Part shown: positions 34,450-43,210 of the stretch, one piece after another | How positions within the stretch are numbered: the first letter of the stretch is position 1 | Layout of the letters: every line of letters begins with the position of its first letter | Assembly: GCF_900169275.1 (NCBI RefSeq) | Contig: NZ_FXZC01000001.1 | Coordinates: 496,001-560,000, forward strand | DNA: 64,000 nt | Direction of reading: 5' to 3' | From: Brevibacterium casei CIP 102111 | Lineage (GTDB): Bacteria > Actinomycetota > Actinomycetes > Actinomycetales > Brevibacteriaceae | Translations under genes and position numbers: made by a program | The notes under the pieces: model-generated | Told to the model about the DNA's origin: nothing | Database searches by the model: none | The model's input: the letters and a program-made list of their open reading frames with translations, nothing else

Positions 34450-34809
34450 TCAGGCCTTGACCGCGAGCACCGGCACCGGCGAGTCGAGGAGCAGCCGCTG
34501 GCTCACCGAGCCCATGAGGGCCTTGCCGACCCGGGATCGGCGCTTCATGCCGATGACGAGGCGCGCGATGTCGTCGCGTTCCTCGAGTTCGTCGAGGACG
34601 GCCTCGGCGGGATCGCGATCACCGCGCCCCTGCCGGCCGACGAGCTCGTACGGCACTTCGGAGGCGTCGAGCACGGTCGTGTCGAAATCGGACTGGATGC
34701 CCAGCGGGACGACGACGAGATTCGTGTCGAAATGCCGGGCTTCGCCGATCGCGGCCGTGACGGCTGCGTCGGCTGAGGCGTTGTCGGGGACTGCCACCAT
34801 GATGGCCAT
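34450..34809 (-). CDS. Universal stress protein (UspA family)
   Basis: A 119-residue single-domain Usp. The nucleotide-binding pattern G-2x-G-9x-G(S/T) is visible as GMKRRSRVGKALMGSVSQ, followed by the terminal strand SPVPVLAVK. The ATG at 34809 has AAGGAG upstream. It starts 57 bases after the iolT stop and is probably transcribed with it. ATP binding is likely from the intact motif. A link to inositol uptake is suggested only by position. Confidence 0.9.
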   Translation of the reverse strand: MAIMVAVPDNASADAAVTAAIGEARHFDTNLVVVPLGIQSDFDTTVLDASEVPYELVGRQGRGDRDPAEAVLDELEERDDIARLVIGMKRRSRVGKALMGSVSQRLLLDSPVPVLAVKA

Positions 34810-34866
34810 GGTCACTCCTTGGATGCTCGGTGGGCTGGGATGTGTCATCGAGGATACTCGGGACCC

Positions 34867-36282
34867 TCAGCGACCGTACTTCGTGCGGAACTCCTCCTCG
34901 AGGTCCTCGAGGGTCTTGTTCCTGGTTTCGGGGACCATGAAGTAGATGAAGATGAGGGCGAGGACTCCGAGGCCGGCGAACATGAAGAAGGTGTTCGCGA
35001 TCCCCATGCCGGCGACGACGCTGGGGAAGAACTGGGCCACGGCGGCATTGGCCATCCACAGGGCGAAGACGCAGATGCCCATGGCGAACGAGCGGATCTT
35101 CAGCGGGAAGATCTCGGCGAGCATGAGCCATACGAGGGGTCCGAGCGTGCCCTGCATCGAGAAGACGAAGAGGACGACGAAGACGAGGATCGCGTACGCC
35201 TTGAACTGCCCGTCCGGGAGGAACACCGCGGAGAGGCCGATGAGGAGGTGGAACGTGCTCGTGAGTGTGAACCCGCCGAGCAGCATGACCCGCCGCGGCA
35301 GCTTGTTGATGAGCATGATGCCGACGGTGACGCCGAGGACGGAGAAGAGTCCGTTGAAGGTGTTCGCGATGATTGCGGCGTCGGCGGAGAAACCGGCGTC
35401 GGTGAGCAGCTGAGTGCCGTAGTACATCACCGAGTTGATGCCGGTGAGCTGCTGGGCGATGCCGAGGCCGACGCCGATGATGACGAGGCGCAGCACCCAC
35501 TTCGAGGCGAGGTCGGACAGTCCGCCCGTCTTCGACTTCTCCTCCTCCTCGGCGAGGAGCTCGACCTCCTTCATCTCCGCCTCGGCGCGTTCGGTCGATC
35601 GGACCTGTTTGAGCACCTCGAACGCCTGGTCGTCACGGTGCTTCGAGATCAGCCAGCGCGGGCTCTCGGGGAGGAAGAGCATGCCGATGAGCAGAGCGAT
35701 CGCCGGCAGCACGGCGACGGCGAGCATGTACCGCCACACGCCCTCGTGCTCTCCCCAGATGTTGAAGATGATCGCGTTGATGACGAAGGCCGCGAACTGA
35801 CCGACGACGATCATCACCTCGTTGCGGGTCACCAGCGAGCCTCGCCGTTCGAACGGGGCGAGCTCGGCGAGGTAGACCGGTACTGTCGTCGACGCAGCGC
35901 CGACGGCGAGACCGAGGAAGAACCGGGCACCGGCGAGGAACTGCCAGTTCGGTGCGAGCGCGCACGCAAGCGTGCCGACGATGAAGAACGTCGCGAGCAG
36001 GAGGATGTTCGACCGCCTGCCGAAGGCATCGGAGAGCCGCCCGCCGATGACGGCGCCGAAAGCGGCCCCGATCGTGAGGAAGCTGACGACGATCCCCTCG
36101 GTGCGAGGGGTGAGCCCGAAGTCCTGGGTGAGCGGCTCGAGGGCTCCGTTGACGACGCCGGTGTCGTAGCCGAAGAGCAGACCGCCGAAGGTGGCGACGA
36201 CGGCGATGATCCCCAACCGGGAGGTGTGTGGACCTTTGGTGTCAGGGGGCAGGTCCACGAGTGACTTCTGTTGACCGCTCAT
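34867..36282 (-). CDS. iolT: myo-Inositol/sugar:proton symporter, MFS sugar porter
   Basis: A 471-residue transporter with 12 helices of the MFS sugar-porter family. Family signatures are FGGLLFGYDTGVVNGAL, GRLSDAFGRR, VPVYLAELAPFERRGSLVT, LPESPRWLI, QQLTGINSVMYYG and the C-terminal VPETRNKTLEDLE. It closely fits IolT1/IolT2-type inositol permeases, and its place at the downstream end of the iol genes supports that. The ATG at 36282 is ten bases after AAAGGAG; a GTG at 36291 is in frame but too near that site. It is separated from iolH by ~180 bases with 22-base tandem repeats, so it may have its own promoter. It can also carry glucose or fructose in relatives. Confidence 0.9.
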   Translation of the reverse strand: MSGQQKSLVDLPPDTKGPHTSRLGIIAVVATFGGLLFGYDTGVVNGALEPLTQDFGLTPRTEGIVVSFLTIGAAFGAVIGGRLSDAFGRRSNILLLATFFIVGTLACALAPNWQFLAGARFFLGLAVGAASTTVPVYLAELAPFERRGSLVTRNEVMIVVGQFAAFVINAIIFNIWGEHEGVWRYMLAVAVLPAIALLIGMLFLPESPRWLISKHRDDQAFEVLKQVRSTERAEAEMKEVELLAEEEEKSKTGGLSDLASKWVLRLVIIGVGLGIAQQLTGINSVMYYGTQLLTDAGFSADAAIIANTFNGLFSVLGVTVGIMLINKLPRRVMLLGGFTLTSTFHLLIGLSAVFLPDGQFKAYAILVFVVLFVFSMQGTLGPLVWLMLAEIFPLKIRSFAMGICVFALWMANAAVAQFFPSVVAGMGIANTFFMFAGLGVLALIFIYFMVPETRNKTLEDLEEEFRTKYGR

Positions 36283-36298
36283 GGCGTTCACTCTCCTT

Positions 36299-36342
36299 TG
36301 AATGACTCGGTGAATGGTGCTGAATGACTCGGTGAATGGTGC
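36299..36342. repeat. 22-base tandem repeat upstream of iolT
   Basis: TGAATGACTCGGTGAATGGTGC occurs twice head to tail (36299-36320, 36321-36342); TGAATG itself recurs every 11 bases, one helical turn. It begins just before the iolT ribosome site and could be a regulator site in the leader or a slippage duplication. Confidence 0.7.
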
Positions 36343-36461
36343 GGTTCGGATGTGCGCGGGCGCACGTCGGGTAGGGCGATGTCCGCCAGCCTCAGGCGAT
36401 GGGTGAGCCTGTGCTCGTTCGGATCGGTGGCCGACGTGTCAGGCGACCCTGTCGGTTGTGG

Positions 36462-37346
36462 TCAGTCGGCGTCACCTCGATGTCCGGCGACGAGGTCGTC
36501 GATCGCCTGCTTCTGATACCGGCTGACGGAGTCGTTGTTCTCGTTCTCCCCGAAGACGTTCGAGACGATGAGCGCATCCTCCCGGTCGAGGAACCCTGCC
36601 GTCCCCAGGGTCGCGAAGAGGGCGTCGAAGTCGACGTCCCCGTCGCCCACCTTGAGGTGCTGGTGCACTCGCGCCGAGGTGGTCGGCGGGTTCGCGATGT
36701 ACCGCAGCCCGTGTGAGGCCCGGTGGTCGTAGGCGTCGGAGATGTAGACCGCGCGGAGGCGGTCGCCGAGTTCGGGGACGAGCGTGTCAAGGCAGTCGCC
36801 GTAGTGGAAGGTGTGCGGGGCGACGTAGACGAAGCCGATGGCGTCCGAATCGAGCCCGCGCAGCACCCGCCACGCCTCGTGGCCGTCCTCGACGAAGTCG
36901 TCGGGGTGGGGGTCGAAGTTGAGCCTGAGGCCCTCGCGTTCGACGCGGGGCAGCAGCTCGTCCATCGACCGGTAGAACGATTCCTCGGAGTCCTCAAAGG
37001 ATTCGGGGCGGCCGCTGAACTCGGTGTTGATCGTGCCCACGCCGAGGTCGACGGCGATGTCGATGACGCGGTCGAAGTTCTTCACCGCAGCCTGCCGTTT
37101 CGCCTCATCGGGCCACGCGATCCGTTGCACGGGCAGGAGCGCCGGTACGGTGATGCCGGCGGCGTCGACGCTGCGGGCGAAGCGCTTGATGAGGTCGCGG
37201 TCCATCTTCGGGTACCGGAAGTGCGTCGCGAAGTCCGGATGCGGGGTGAGCTGCATGTGCTCGAACCCGAGGTCGGCGGTGGCTGCGGCGAAGTCGAGCA
37301 GCCTGTGCGTGTGGTGGAGCGGGGTCGGGTCGTAGGCGATCTTCAA
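36462..37346 (-). CDS. iolH: Sugar-phosphate isomerase/epimerase-like protein IolH
   Basis: A 294-residue TIM-barrel protein of the AP endonuclease 2/xylose isomerase-like family. LRLNFDPHPDDFVEDGHE, FVYVAPHTFHYGD and VYISDAYDHRAS contain acidic and histidine residues that fit a divalent metal site. It occupies the iolH place of actinobacterial and Bacillus inositol clusters; the exact step is unsettled in the family. The start is TTG at 37346, chosen because GAGGAG lies just upstream and homology begins with KIAYDPTP. It starts 10 bases after iolG ends. Confidence 0.85.
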   Translation of the reverse strand: MKIAYDPTPLHHTHRLLDFAAATADLGFEHMQLTPHPDFATHFRYPKMDRDLIKRFARSVDAAGITVPALLPVQRIAWPDEAKRQAAVKNFDRVIDIAVDLGVGTINTEFSGRPESFEDSEESFYRSMDELLPRVEREGLRLNFDPHPDDFVEDGHEAWRVLRGLDSDAIGFVYVAPHTFHYGDCLDTLVPELGDRLRAVYISDAYDHRASHGLRYIANPPTTSARVHQHLKVGDGDVDFDALFATLGTAGFLDREDALIVSNVFGENENNDSVSRYQKQAIDDLVAGHRGDAD

Positions 37347-37356
37347 CGTCTGCTCC

Positions 37357-38373
37357 TCACGCGTAGAACGCCGGGGTCGGCGGAACGTCGATCGTGCGCT
37401 GACCGCCGCCGCCCAGCGAGGCGACTCCCTCCTGGCAGGCGACGGCGACCCGGTATCCGTCCCACGCTGACGGACCGGTCGTCGTGCCCGCCCGGGAGGC
37501 GTCGACCCAGGCTTGGACCTGTGCATCGTAGGCGGTGGCGAACCGGGTGGTGAAGTCGGCGTGCTCGCCCATCGAGAAGCGGCCCGCGTGCCAGGTCTGG
37601 AGTCCGGTGGGCTCGCCGATGCGGGCGATGCCGGAGGAGAACACCGCCTCGGTGGACACCTGGTAGCCGAACTGGACGCTGACGTTCATCTCGAGGTCGA
37701 CGAGGACCCCGTTCTCGAGTTCCATGAGCACGAGGATCGGTTCACGCAGGCGCTGAGGCGTGAGCGGATTGCGGCGGGCGAACTTGACCTCGACGGATCT
37801 GATCGGGGACCCGGCGAGCCACGGGACGATGTCGAACTCGTGGACGACAGAGTCGGTGATGAGCGATTCCTGCTGGTAGGAGTCGGGGACGACCGCGTTG
37901 CGGTGGGCGCACCGGAGCATGAGCAGATCCCCGGTCTCACCCGATTCGACGAGACCGCGCAGCTGCCGGTATTCGGGGTCGAAGCGGCGCATGAACCCGA
38001 CCTGGATGAGCCTGCGCCCGCCTGCCTGTTCGGCCTCGAGGACGCGCATCGAGGACTCGGGGTCGGGGGTGAGCGGCTTCTCGCACAGCGTCGGAATGCC
38101 GGCCTCGATCGCCGGCAGAAGCACGGGCTCATGGAGGAAGCCGGGGGTGGCGATGAGCAGACCGTCGACGGCGCCCGCATAGAGAGCGTCCTCGACCTGG
38201 GTGAAGGCCTGCGCGGCCGGAGCATCGCCGAGCGCCGCCTGGGCCCGGCCCGTGTCGGGTTCGATGACGGCCGAGACGTTCGCTCCGCTGATCGAGCGGG
38301 TGATGCGCCGGATGTGGTCGGCGCCCATCATCCCGGCGCCGACGACGCCGATGCGGAAGTCCTGTGCGTTCAT
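37357..38373 (-). CDS. iolG: Inositol 2-dehydrogenase, Gfo/Idh/MocA family
   Basis: A 338-residue NAD+-dependent oxidoreductase that oxidises myo-inositol to scyllo-inosose, the first catabolic step. The Rossmann motif is VGAGMMGADHIRRI and the conserved EKPLTPDPE follows near residue 95, with the catalytic-lysine EKP triad. SLITDSVVHEFDIVPWL carries the catalytic D/H pair typical of inositol dehydrogenases. The ATG at 38373 follows CAAGGAG; an in-frame ATG at 38424 also has GAGGAC and cannot be excluded. It lies 61 bases after iolE, in the main iol transcript. Confidence 0.92.
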   Translation of the reverse strand: MNAQDFRIGVVGAGMMGADHIRRITRSISGANVSAVIEPDTGRAQAALGDAPAAQAFTQVEDALYAGAVDGLLIATPGFLHEPVLLPAIEAGIPTLCEKPLTPDPESSMRVLEAEQAGGRRLIQVGFMRRFDPEYRQLRGLVESGETGDLLMLRCAHRNAVVPDSYQQESLITDSVVHEFDIVPWLAGSPIRSVEVKFARRNPLTPQRLREPILVLMELENGVLVDLEMNVSVQFGYQVSTEAVFSSGIARIGEPTGLQTWHAGRFSMGEHADFTTRFATAYDAQVQAWVDASRAGTTTGPSAWDGYRVAVACQEGVASLGGGGQRTIDVPPTPAFYA

Positions 38374-38434
38374 GCTCGCTCCTTGCGATTGTGCTCTCGC
38401 CGAGGTGGCTGTCGGTGTCGACATGATCGTGTCC

Positions 38435-39364
38435 TCAGTGGTCGGTGGCGGCGGACGGGGTCGAGGCGAGGATCGTCTGCAGCGTCCGCTCGGCGATGGG
38501 GTAGGGGGCGTCGACGCTGCAGCCGAACATGTCCTGCTCGACGATGGCGAAGGTGTTCGGGTCGAGGGCGGCGACGGCCTCGATGATCGGATCGAGCGGC
38601 GGGATCCCCTGGTTCGGTTCGACCATGATTCCCTCGGCGACCGCCTCGGCGAAGGGCTGATCGGACTTGAGGACGTCCCAGATCCTCACCGGATCGACCT
38701 GCTTGAGATGGAGGTAGCCGATCCGCGAGGGATGGTCCTCGATGAGCCGCAGGTTGTCCCCGCCGTAGTAGGAGAAGTGGCCGGTGTCGAGGCAGAGGTT
38801 GGTGAAGCGCTCGTCGGTGAGTTCGAGGAACCGTTCGACCTCGGAGTGGGTGCCGACGTGGGAGTCGGCGTGCGAATGGAACTGCTGGTGGAGGCCGTAC
38901 TCCTCCTCGAGCGCCTTGCCGAGGGCGTCGTGGCCGGCGGCGAGACGCTGCCAGCCCTCCGCGTCGAGGGTGCGGGCTTCGAGGACTTCGCTGGTGGCGT
39001 CCGAGCGCCACAGGTCGGGGATGACGACGATGTGCTCGCCGCCGAGGGCCGCAGTGAGCTTCGCAACGCGTTCGACCTGCTCCCAGGCCCGGGCGAACTG
39101 GTCGCCCGACTTGTGGAAGCCGGTGAAGACCGTTCCGCCGGAGAGTTTGAGGCCGCGGCTGCCGAGCTCCTCGCCAAGCTGTGCGGGATCGGTGGGAAGG
39201 TAGCCGTAGGGTCCGAGTTCGATCCACGTGTACCCGGCCTCGGCGACCTCGTCGAGGAACCGCTGCCAGGGCACCTGGCCGGGATGGTCGGGGAACCACA
39301 CGCCCCACGAGTCGGGGGCGGTGCCGATGCGCAGCGGCTGCGTTGCCGCCGTCGAGGTGGTCAT
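38435..39364 (-). CDS. iolE: Inosose dehydratase (myo-inosose-2 dehydratase)
   Basis: A 309-residue TIM-barrel enzyme that dehydrates 2-keto-myo-inositol to 3D-trihydroxycyclohexanedione. The N terminus IGTAPDSWGVWFPDHPGQVP is diagnostic of IolE. The metal site is expected from the histidine/acid blocks HQQFHSHADSHVGT, LCLDTGHFSYYGGD and YLHLKQVDPV. The ATG at 39364 follows GAAGGACACC. It begins 62 bases after iolD ends, without an obvious promoter. Confidence 0.94.
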   Translation of the reverse strand: MTTSTAATQPLRIGTAPDSWGVWFPDHPGQVPWQRFLDEVAEAGYTWIELGPYGYLPTDPAQLGEELGSRGLKLSGGTVFTGFHKSGDQFARAWEQVERVAKLTAALGGEHIVVIPDLWRSDATSEVLEARTLDAEGWQRLAAGHDALGKALEEEYGLHQQFHSHADSHVGTHSEVERFLELTDERFTNLCLDTGHFSYYGGDNLRLIEDHPSRIGYLHLKQVDPVRIWDVLKSDQPFAEAVAEGIMVEPNQGIPPLDPIIEAVAALDPNTFAIVEQDMFGCSVDAPYPIAERTLQTILASTPSAATDH

Positions 39365-39426
39365 GGTGGGTGTCCTTCGTGAGCGGTCGGGTGCGGTGGC
39401 CTGTGGGCTGGTGTCGAGTGCAGTGC

Positions 39427-41328
39427 TCACAACAGCGGCCTCTGCTTCTTGACGGCGATCTCGTACTCGTCGCGGGCGGCCTGGGTGTCGCCCATGGTCG
39501 AGACCTCGGCGACGGGGACATCCCACCAGCCTTCGCCGTCGGGGGCGTAGACGAGAGGATCGGAATGGATGTGGATGAGCGTCGAGGTCTCCGGCTCCTT
39601 GGCTCCGGCGACCGCCTCGGCCAGCCGCGTGCTCGCATCCGGTCCCGGGTCGATCTCGACGACGTCGATGCCGTACGACCGGGCGTTGGCGGCGAGATCG
39701 ACGGGGAGGACCTCGTCGGTGCGGAAGTCGCTCGCCTCGGCGTCGTACTTCCGATACCACGTGCCGAACCGGGGTGCGCCCACGGTCTCGGAGAGGTGGC
39801 CGATCGAGGCGAAGCCGTGGTTCTGGATGAGGACGACGATGAGCTTGAGCCCTTCGGCGACCGCGGTGACGAGTTCCGTGTGGAGCATGAGGTAGGACCC
39901 GTCGCCGACCATGACGATCGCCTCCCGATCCTCACCGGCGGCGTCGATCGCGCGGCGGACGCCGAGCCCGCCGGCGATCTCGTAGCCCATGCACGAGAAC
40001 GCGTACTCGACGTGGTAGCCGAGCGGATCGTTTGTGCGCCAGAGCTTCTGCAGGTCGCCGGGCAGGGAACCGGCAGCCTGGATGACGACGTCGCGGGGAC
40101 CGGCGGCGGTGTTGACCGCCCCGATGACCTCGGCCTGACCGGGCAGCGCGGCATCGGTGGGGGCCGTGGCCTCATCGACGACGGCGATCCAGTCCGTGCG
40201 CTCACGGTCGACCCGTGCGCTCAGGTCCTCACTCACCCGGAACTCGCCGAGGTGCTCGTGCAGTCCCCGGATCCCCTCTCTCGCGTCGGCGACGAGAGGG
40301 AGGCGGCTGCCGTGCTTGAACGCATCGAAGGCGGCGACGTTGAGGTTGACGAAGCGGACCTCCGGGTTCTGGAACACGGTCCGGCTTGCCGTGGTGAAGT
40401 CGCTGTAGCGGGTGCCGATGCCGATGACGAGGTCGGTGTCGGCGGCGATCCGGTTCGCCGCGGTCGACCCTGTCGCTCCGATCCCGCCGAGATTGAGGGG
40501 GTGGTCCCAGTCGAGGACGCCGCCGCCGGCCTGGGTCGTGGCCACGGGGATCCCGGTCGCCTCGGCGAAGGCCCTCAGCTCGTCCTCGGCGTGGGAGTAG
40601 AGGACGCCGCCGCCGGCGACGATGAGCGGGGTCCGGGACTCGCGGATCGCCGCGACCGCCCGCTCGAGCGGACCGGTCTCCGGCAGGGGCCGGCGCAGGT
40701 GCCAGTCGCGTTCGGTGAGGAACTCGCCGGGGACTTCGATGGTCTCGGCCTGGACGTCCTCGGGCAGGGCGATCGTCACCGCCCCGGTCTCGGCGGGGTC
40801 GGTGAGCACGCGCATCGCCGCCAGAGCGATCGAGAACAGCTGCTCGGGGCGGTCGACGCGGTCGAAGAACCGGGAGAGCGGCCGGAACGCGTCGGTGACC
40901 TGCAGGGATGTGTCGTGCGGGTGTTCGAGCTGCTGGAGGACGGGGTCGGCGACGCGAGTGGCGAACGTGTCGGAGGGCAGAAGCAGCGCGGGCATCCGGT
41001 TCGATGTCGCCAAGGCCGCCCCGGTGAGCATGTTCGCCGCTCCCGGACCGACCGAGGCCGCCGAGGCGAACGTCGAAAGTCTCCGGTTCATCCGGGCGTA
41101 GCCGACGGACTGGTGGACCATCGCCTGTTCGTTCCGCGCCTGGTGGTAGGGCATCGCCCCGGGCTCGTCATGGTGGAGCTGACGCAGCGCCTGACCGATG
41201 CCGGCGACATTGCCGTGGCCGAAGATCCCGAAGGTCCCGGCGATCGTGCGTACCCGGGTGTCGCCGTCGACCGTGTACTGGCGGGTCAGGAACGTCATCA
41301 GCGCCTGCGCGACCGTCATCGTCGTCAT
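39427..41328 (-). CDS. iolD: 3D-(3,5/4)-trihydroxycyclohexane-1,2-dione hydrolase
   Basis: A 633-residue thiamine diphosphate enzyme that opens the six-membered ring to 5-deoxy-glucuronate. It has the three-domain ThDP layout: pyrimidine-binding half (IFGHGNVAGIGQAL and YARMNRRLSTFASAASVGPG), central domain, and the PP-binding half with GDGSYLMLHTELVTAV as the Mg-ThDP motif. The ATG overlaps the stop of iolB (ATGA); another in-frame ATG lies three codons in. Length and motifs are typical of IolD. Confidence 0.95.
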   Translation of the reverse strand: MTTMTVAQALMTFLTRQYTVDGDTRVRTIAGTFGIFGHGNVAGIGQALRQLHHDEPGAMPYHQARNEQAMVHQSVGYARMNRRLSTFASAASVGPGAANMLTGAALATSNRMPALLLPSDTFATRVADPVLQQLEHPHDTSLQVTDAFRPLSRFFDRVDRPEQLFSIALAAMRVLTDPAETGAVTIALPEDVQAETIEVPGEFLTERDWHLRRPLPETGPLERAVAAIRESRTPLIVAGGGVLYSHAEDELRAFAEATGIPVATTQAGGGVLDWDHPLNLGGIGATGSTAANRIAADTDLVIGIGTRYSDFTTASRTVFQNPEVRFVNLNVAAFDAFKHGSRLPLVADAREGIRGLHEHLGEFRVSEDLSARVDRERTDWIAVVDEATAPTDAALPGQAEVIGAVNTAAGPRDVVIQAAGSLPGDLQKLWRTNDPLGYHVEYAFSCMGYEIAGGLGVRRAIDAAGEDREAIVMVGDGSYLMLHTELVTAVAEGLKLIVVLIQNHGFASIGHLSETVGAPRFGTWYRKYDAEASDFRTDEVLPVDLAANARSYGIDVVEIDPGPDASTRLAEAVAGAKEPETSTLIHIHSDPLVYAPDGEGWWDVPVAEVSTMGDTQAARDEYEIAVKKQRPLL

Positions 41329-42302
41329 CGCCGTTCTCCTCCATCCTCGGTGGTGCGGGGTGCGTCGTCTGCGGCGCCGGGCGTGTGCTCCGTTGTCGCG
41401 CGCGTGTCCTCCGCGGTGTAGGGCAGCCGCGCGTCGAACTCCTCACCCTCCCATTGTTCGCGCACCCAGCCGTGGGCGGGATCATCGGTGATGAGCCATG
41501 CCCGATCGGTGTCGGGGCCGGCCATGACGTTGAGGTAGTAGTTGTCGTAGCCGGGGGCGGCGGCGACCGGCCCGTGGTACCCGTAGGGGACGAGGGCGAT
41601 GTCGCCGGTGCGCACGATCGCCGAGGTCTCGATCTCACCGGCCGCCGAGGAGTACGTCGCGAAGAGCGCGAACGGATCGGCCGCAGCCGGGGCGGTCAGA
41701 CCGCGGGAGACCGCGGATTCGAAGTAGTAGATCTCCTCGAGCCGGGTCTCGGTCCCCGCGACCGCCTCGTCGTGCTTGTGCGGCGGATACGACGACCAGT
41801 TCTCGGCCGGGGTGATGACCTCGCACGCGATGATCTTCACGCAGTCGAGCCCCGCCGGGGTCGCGAAGTTGTGGACCTGCCGGCTCGAGCGCCCGGCCCC
41901 GCGCAGTTCGACAGGGACCTCGGCCGCAGGCAGGTACTGGACGGGTCGGGTCTCCTCGGTCGGGGCTTCGCACACGGCGATGCGTCCCGAGCCCCTGACC
42001 GTCGTGGCGGTGCCGCTGGGCAGGTAGAGGCAGTCGGCAGGACCGTGGAAGACCGAGCGGCGACCGGCGAGGTTCTGCTCCCCGACGATGCCCTCGGGCG
42101 CGGAGTACTTCACGGTGAATGTCGGCCCGGACAGGGGCACGAGCACCCGTTCGACCGCCTCGGCGGGGAGATCGACGGTCGCCTCGGCGAGCTCGAGGAT
42201 CCGCAGGCCGGTGTGCGCCCACCCGGGCAGGGAGGCATCGACGAGGGATTCGCAGGCGCCCGAACTCAGGGTGCCCCGGCGGTGGAGCCAGTCGTTGATC
42301 AT
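41325..42302 (-). CDS. iolB: 5-deoxy-glucuronate isomerase
   Basis: A 325-residue cupin-type enzyme converting 5-deoxy-glucuronate to 5-dehydro-2-deoxy-gluconate. Metal-binding histidine/glutamate residues are in SSYPPHKHDE and EEIYYFE, and VPYGYHGPVAAAPGYDNYYL carries the last histidine. The last ~35 residues (TAEDTRATTEHTPGAADDAP) are an extra polar tail. Its ATG overlaps the stop of the Cgl0159-like gene, and its stop overlaps iolD, so three genes are coupled. Confidence 0.94.
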   Translation of the reverse strand: MINDWLHRRGTLSSGACESLVDASLPGWAHTGLRILELAEATVDLPAEAVERVLVPLSGPTFTVKYSAPEGIVGEQNLAGRRSVFHGPADCLYLPSGTATTVRGSGRIAVCEAPTEETRPVQYLPAAEVPVELRGAGRSSRQVHNFATPAGLDCVKIIACEVITPAENWSSYPPHKHDEAVAGTETRLEEIYYFESAVSRGLTAPAAADPFALFATYSSAAGEIETSAIVRTGDIALVPYGYHGPVAAAPGYDNYYLNVMAGPDTDRAWLITDDPAHGWVREQWEGEEFDARLPYTAEDTRATTEHTPGAADDAPRTTEDGGERR

Positions 42303-43210
42303 GCCGAGGTCCTCTCCGATCCGTGGACGAGTGCGGCCGCCCGGTCGACGGCGGCGCCGACGTCGCCGTCGGCGGGGTAGACGATGGAGCGGCCGATGAC
42401 GAGGCCGCGGACCCCGGGCAGCGCGAGCGCGGCCTCCCAGCTGCGGAACGTCGCCTCGGGATCGTCCGAGCGCTCGCCGCCGAGGAGGAGGGTGGGCAGG
42501 GTCGTCGCCGCGAGCACCCGGTCCATATCGTCGACGACGGGGATCTTCAGCCACGTGTGCGCCGAGGAGGTGCCGAGGCCCTGGGCGATTCCGATCGAGG
42601 TGATGACGGCTTCGGGGGTGAGGATGTTGCGGACCCGGTCGTCGGCCCATTCGTTGAGGAAGGGTTCGATCATCACCGGGATGTCCTCGGCTGCACAGTC
42701 GTTGACGGCGCGGGCGTTGGCTTCGAGCGCCGAGGCGGTCGCCGGGTCACCGAGGTTGATCCTCAGCAGGGTCTTCGCGAGGTCGATGCCGTCGCGGGCC
42801 ATGCCGGCGGCGGTGTGACAGGTGAAGCGGTCGTCGATCTCGAAAGCCGAGCCGGCGAGGCCGCCGCGGTTCATCGACCCGACGGCGAGCTTGCCTTCGA
42901 GGCAGCCGAGGAACGCGAGGTCGTCGAGGACGTCGGGAGTGCCGAGGACGCCGTCGACGCCGGGACGGGAGAGCGCCGTGGCGAGCCGGTTGAGGAGGTC
43001 CTCGCGGTCGGCCATGGCCAACCGGTCGTCGCCGACGGCGTTCGCTCCGCGGGCGGGGTGGTCGGCGGCGACGATGAAGAGCTTCGAATCGGCACCGCCG
43101 ATCGGGCGGCGGGCGCGGGCGGACCACGCGGCGGAGATCGCTGCCGGGTCGTCGAAGCGCGCGTCGCGGAGGCGGGCGAACGCCGCGGGGGAGAGCGGGG
43201 AGTCGGGCAT
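42299..43210 (-). CDS. Cgl0159-family (beta/alpha)8 protein, candidate DKGP aldolase
   Basis: A 303-residue protein matching the Cgl0159 family, named for a Corynebacterium glutamicum iol-cluster gene and sometimes annotated as deoxyribose-phosphate aldolase. FIVAADHPARG near residue 45 resembles the DeoC/LacD/DUF2090 class I aldolase barrel, and WLKIPVVDDMDRVL may carry the Schiff-base lysine. It lies between iolC and iolB and overlaps both by ATGA. No iolJ-type class II aldolase is found, so cleavage of 5-dehydro-2-deoxy-6-phosphogluconate to dihydroxyacetone phosphate and malonate semialdehyde is its most likely role, by inference. Confidence 0.85.
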   Translation of the reverse strand: MPDSPLSPAAFARLRDARFDDPAAISAAWSARARRPIGGADSKLFIVAADHPARGANAVGDDRLAMADREDLLNRLATALSRPGVDGVLGTPDVLDDLAFLGCLEGKLAVGSMNRGGLAGSAFEIDDRFTCHTAAGMARDGIDLAKTLLRINLGDPATASALEANARAVNDCAAEDIPVMIEPFLNEWADDRVRNILTPEAVITSIGIAQGLGTSSAHTWLKIPVVDDMDRVLAATTLPTLLLGGERSDDPEATFRSWEAALALPGVRGLVIGRSIVYPADGDVGAAVDRAAALVHGSERTSA

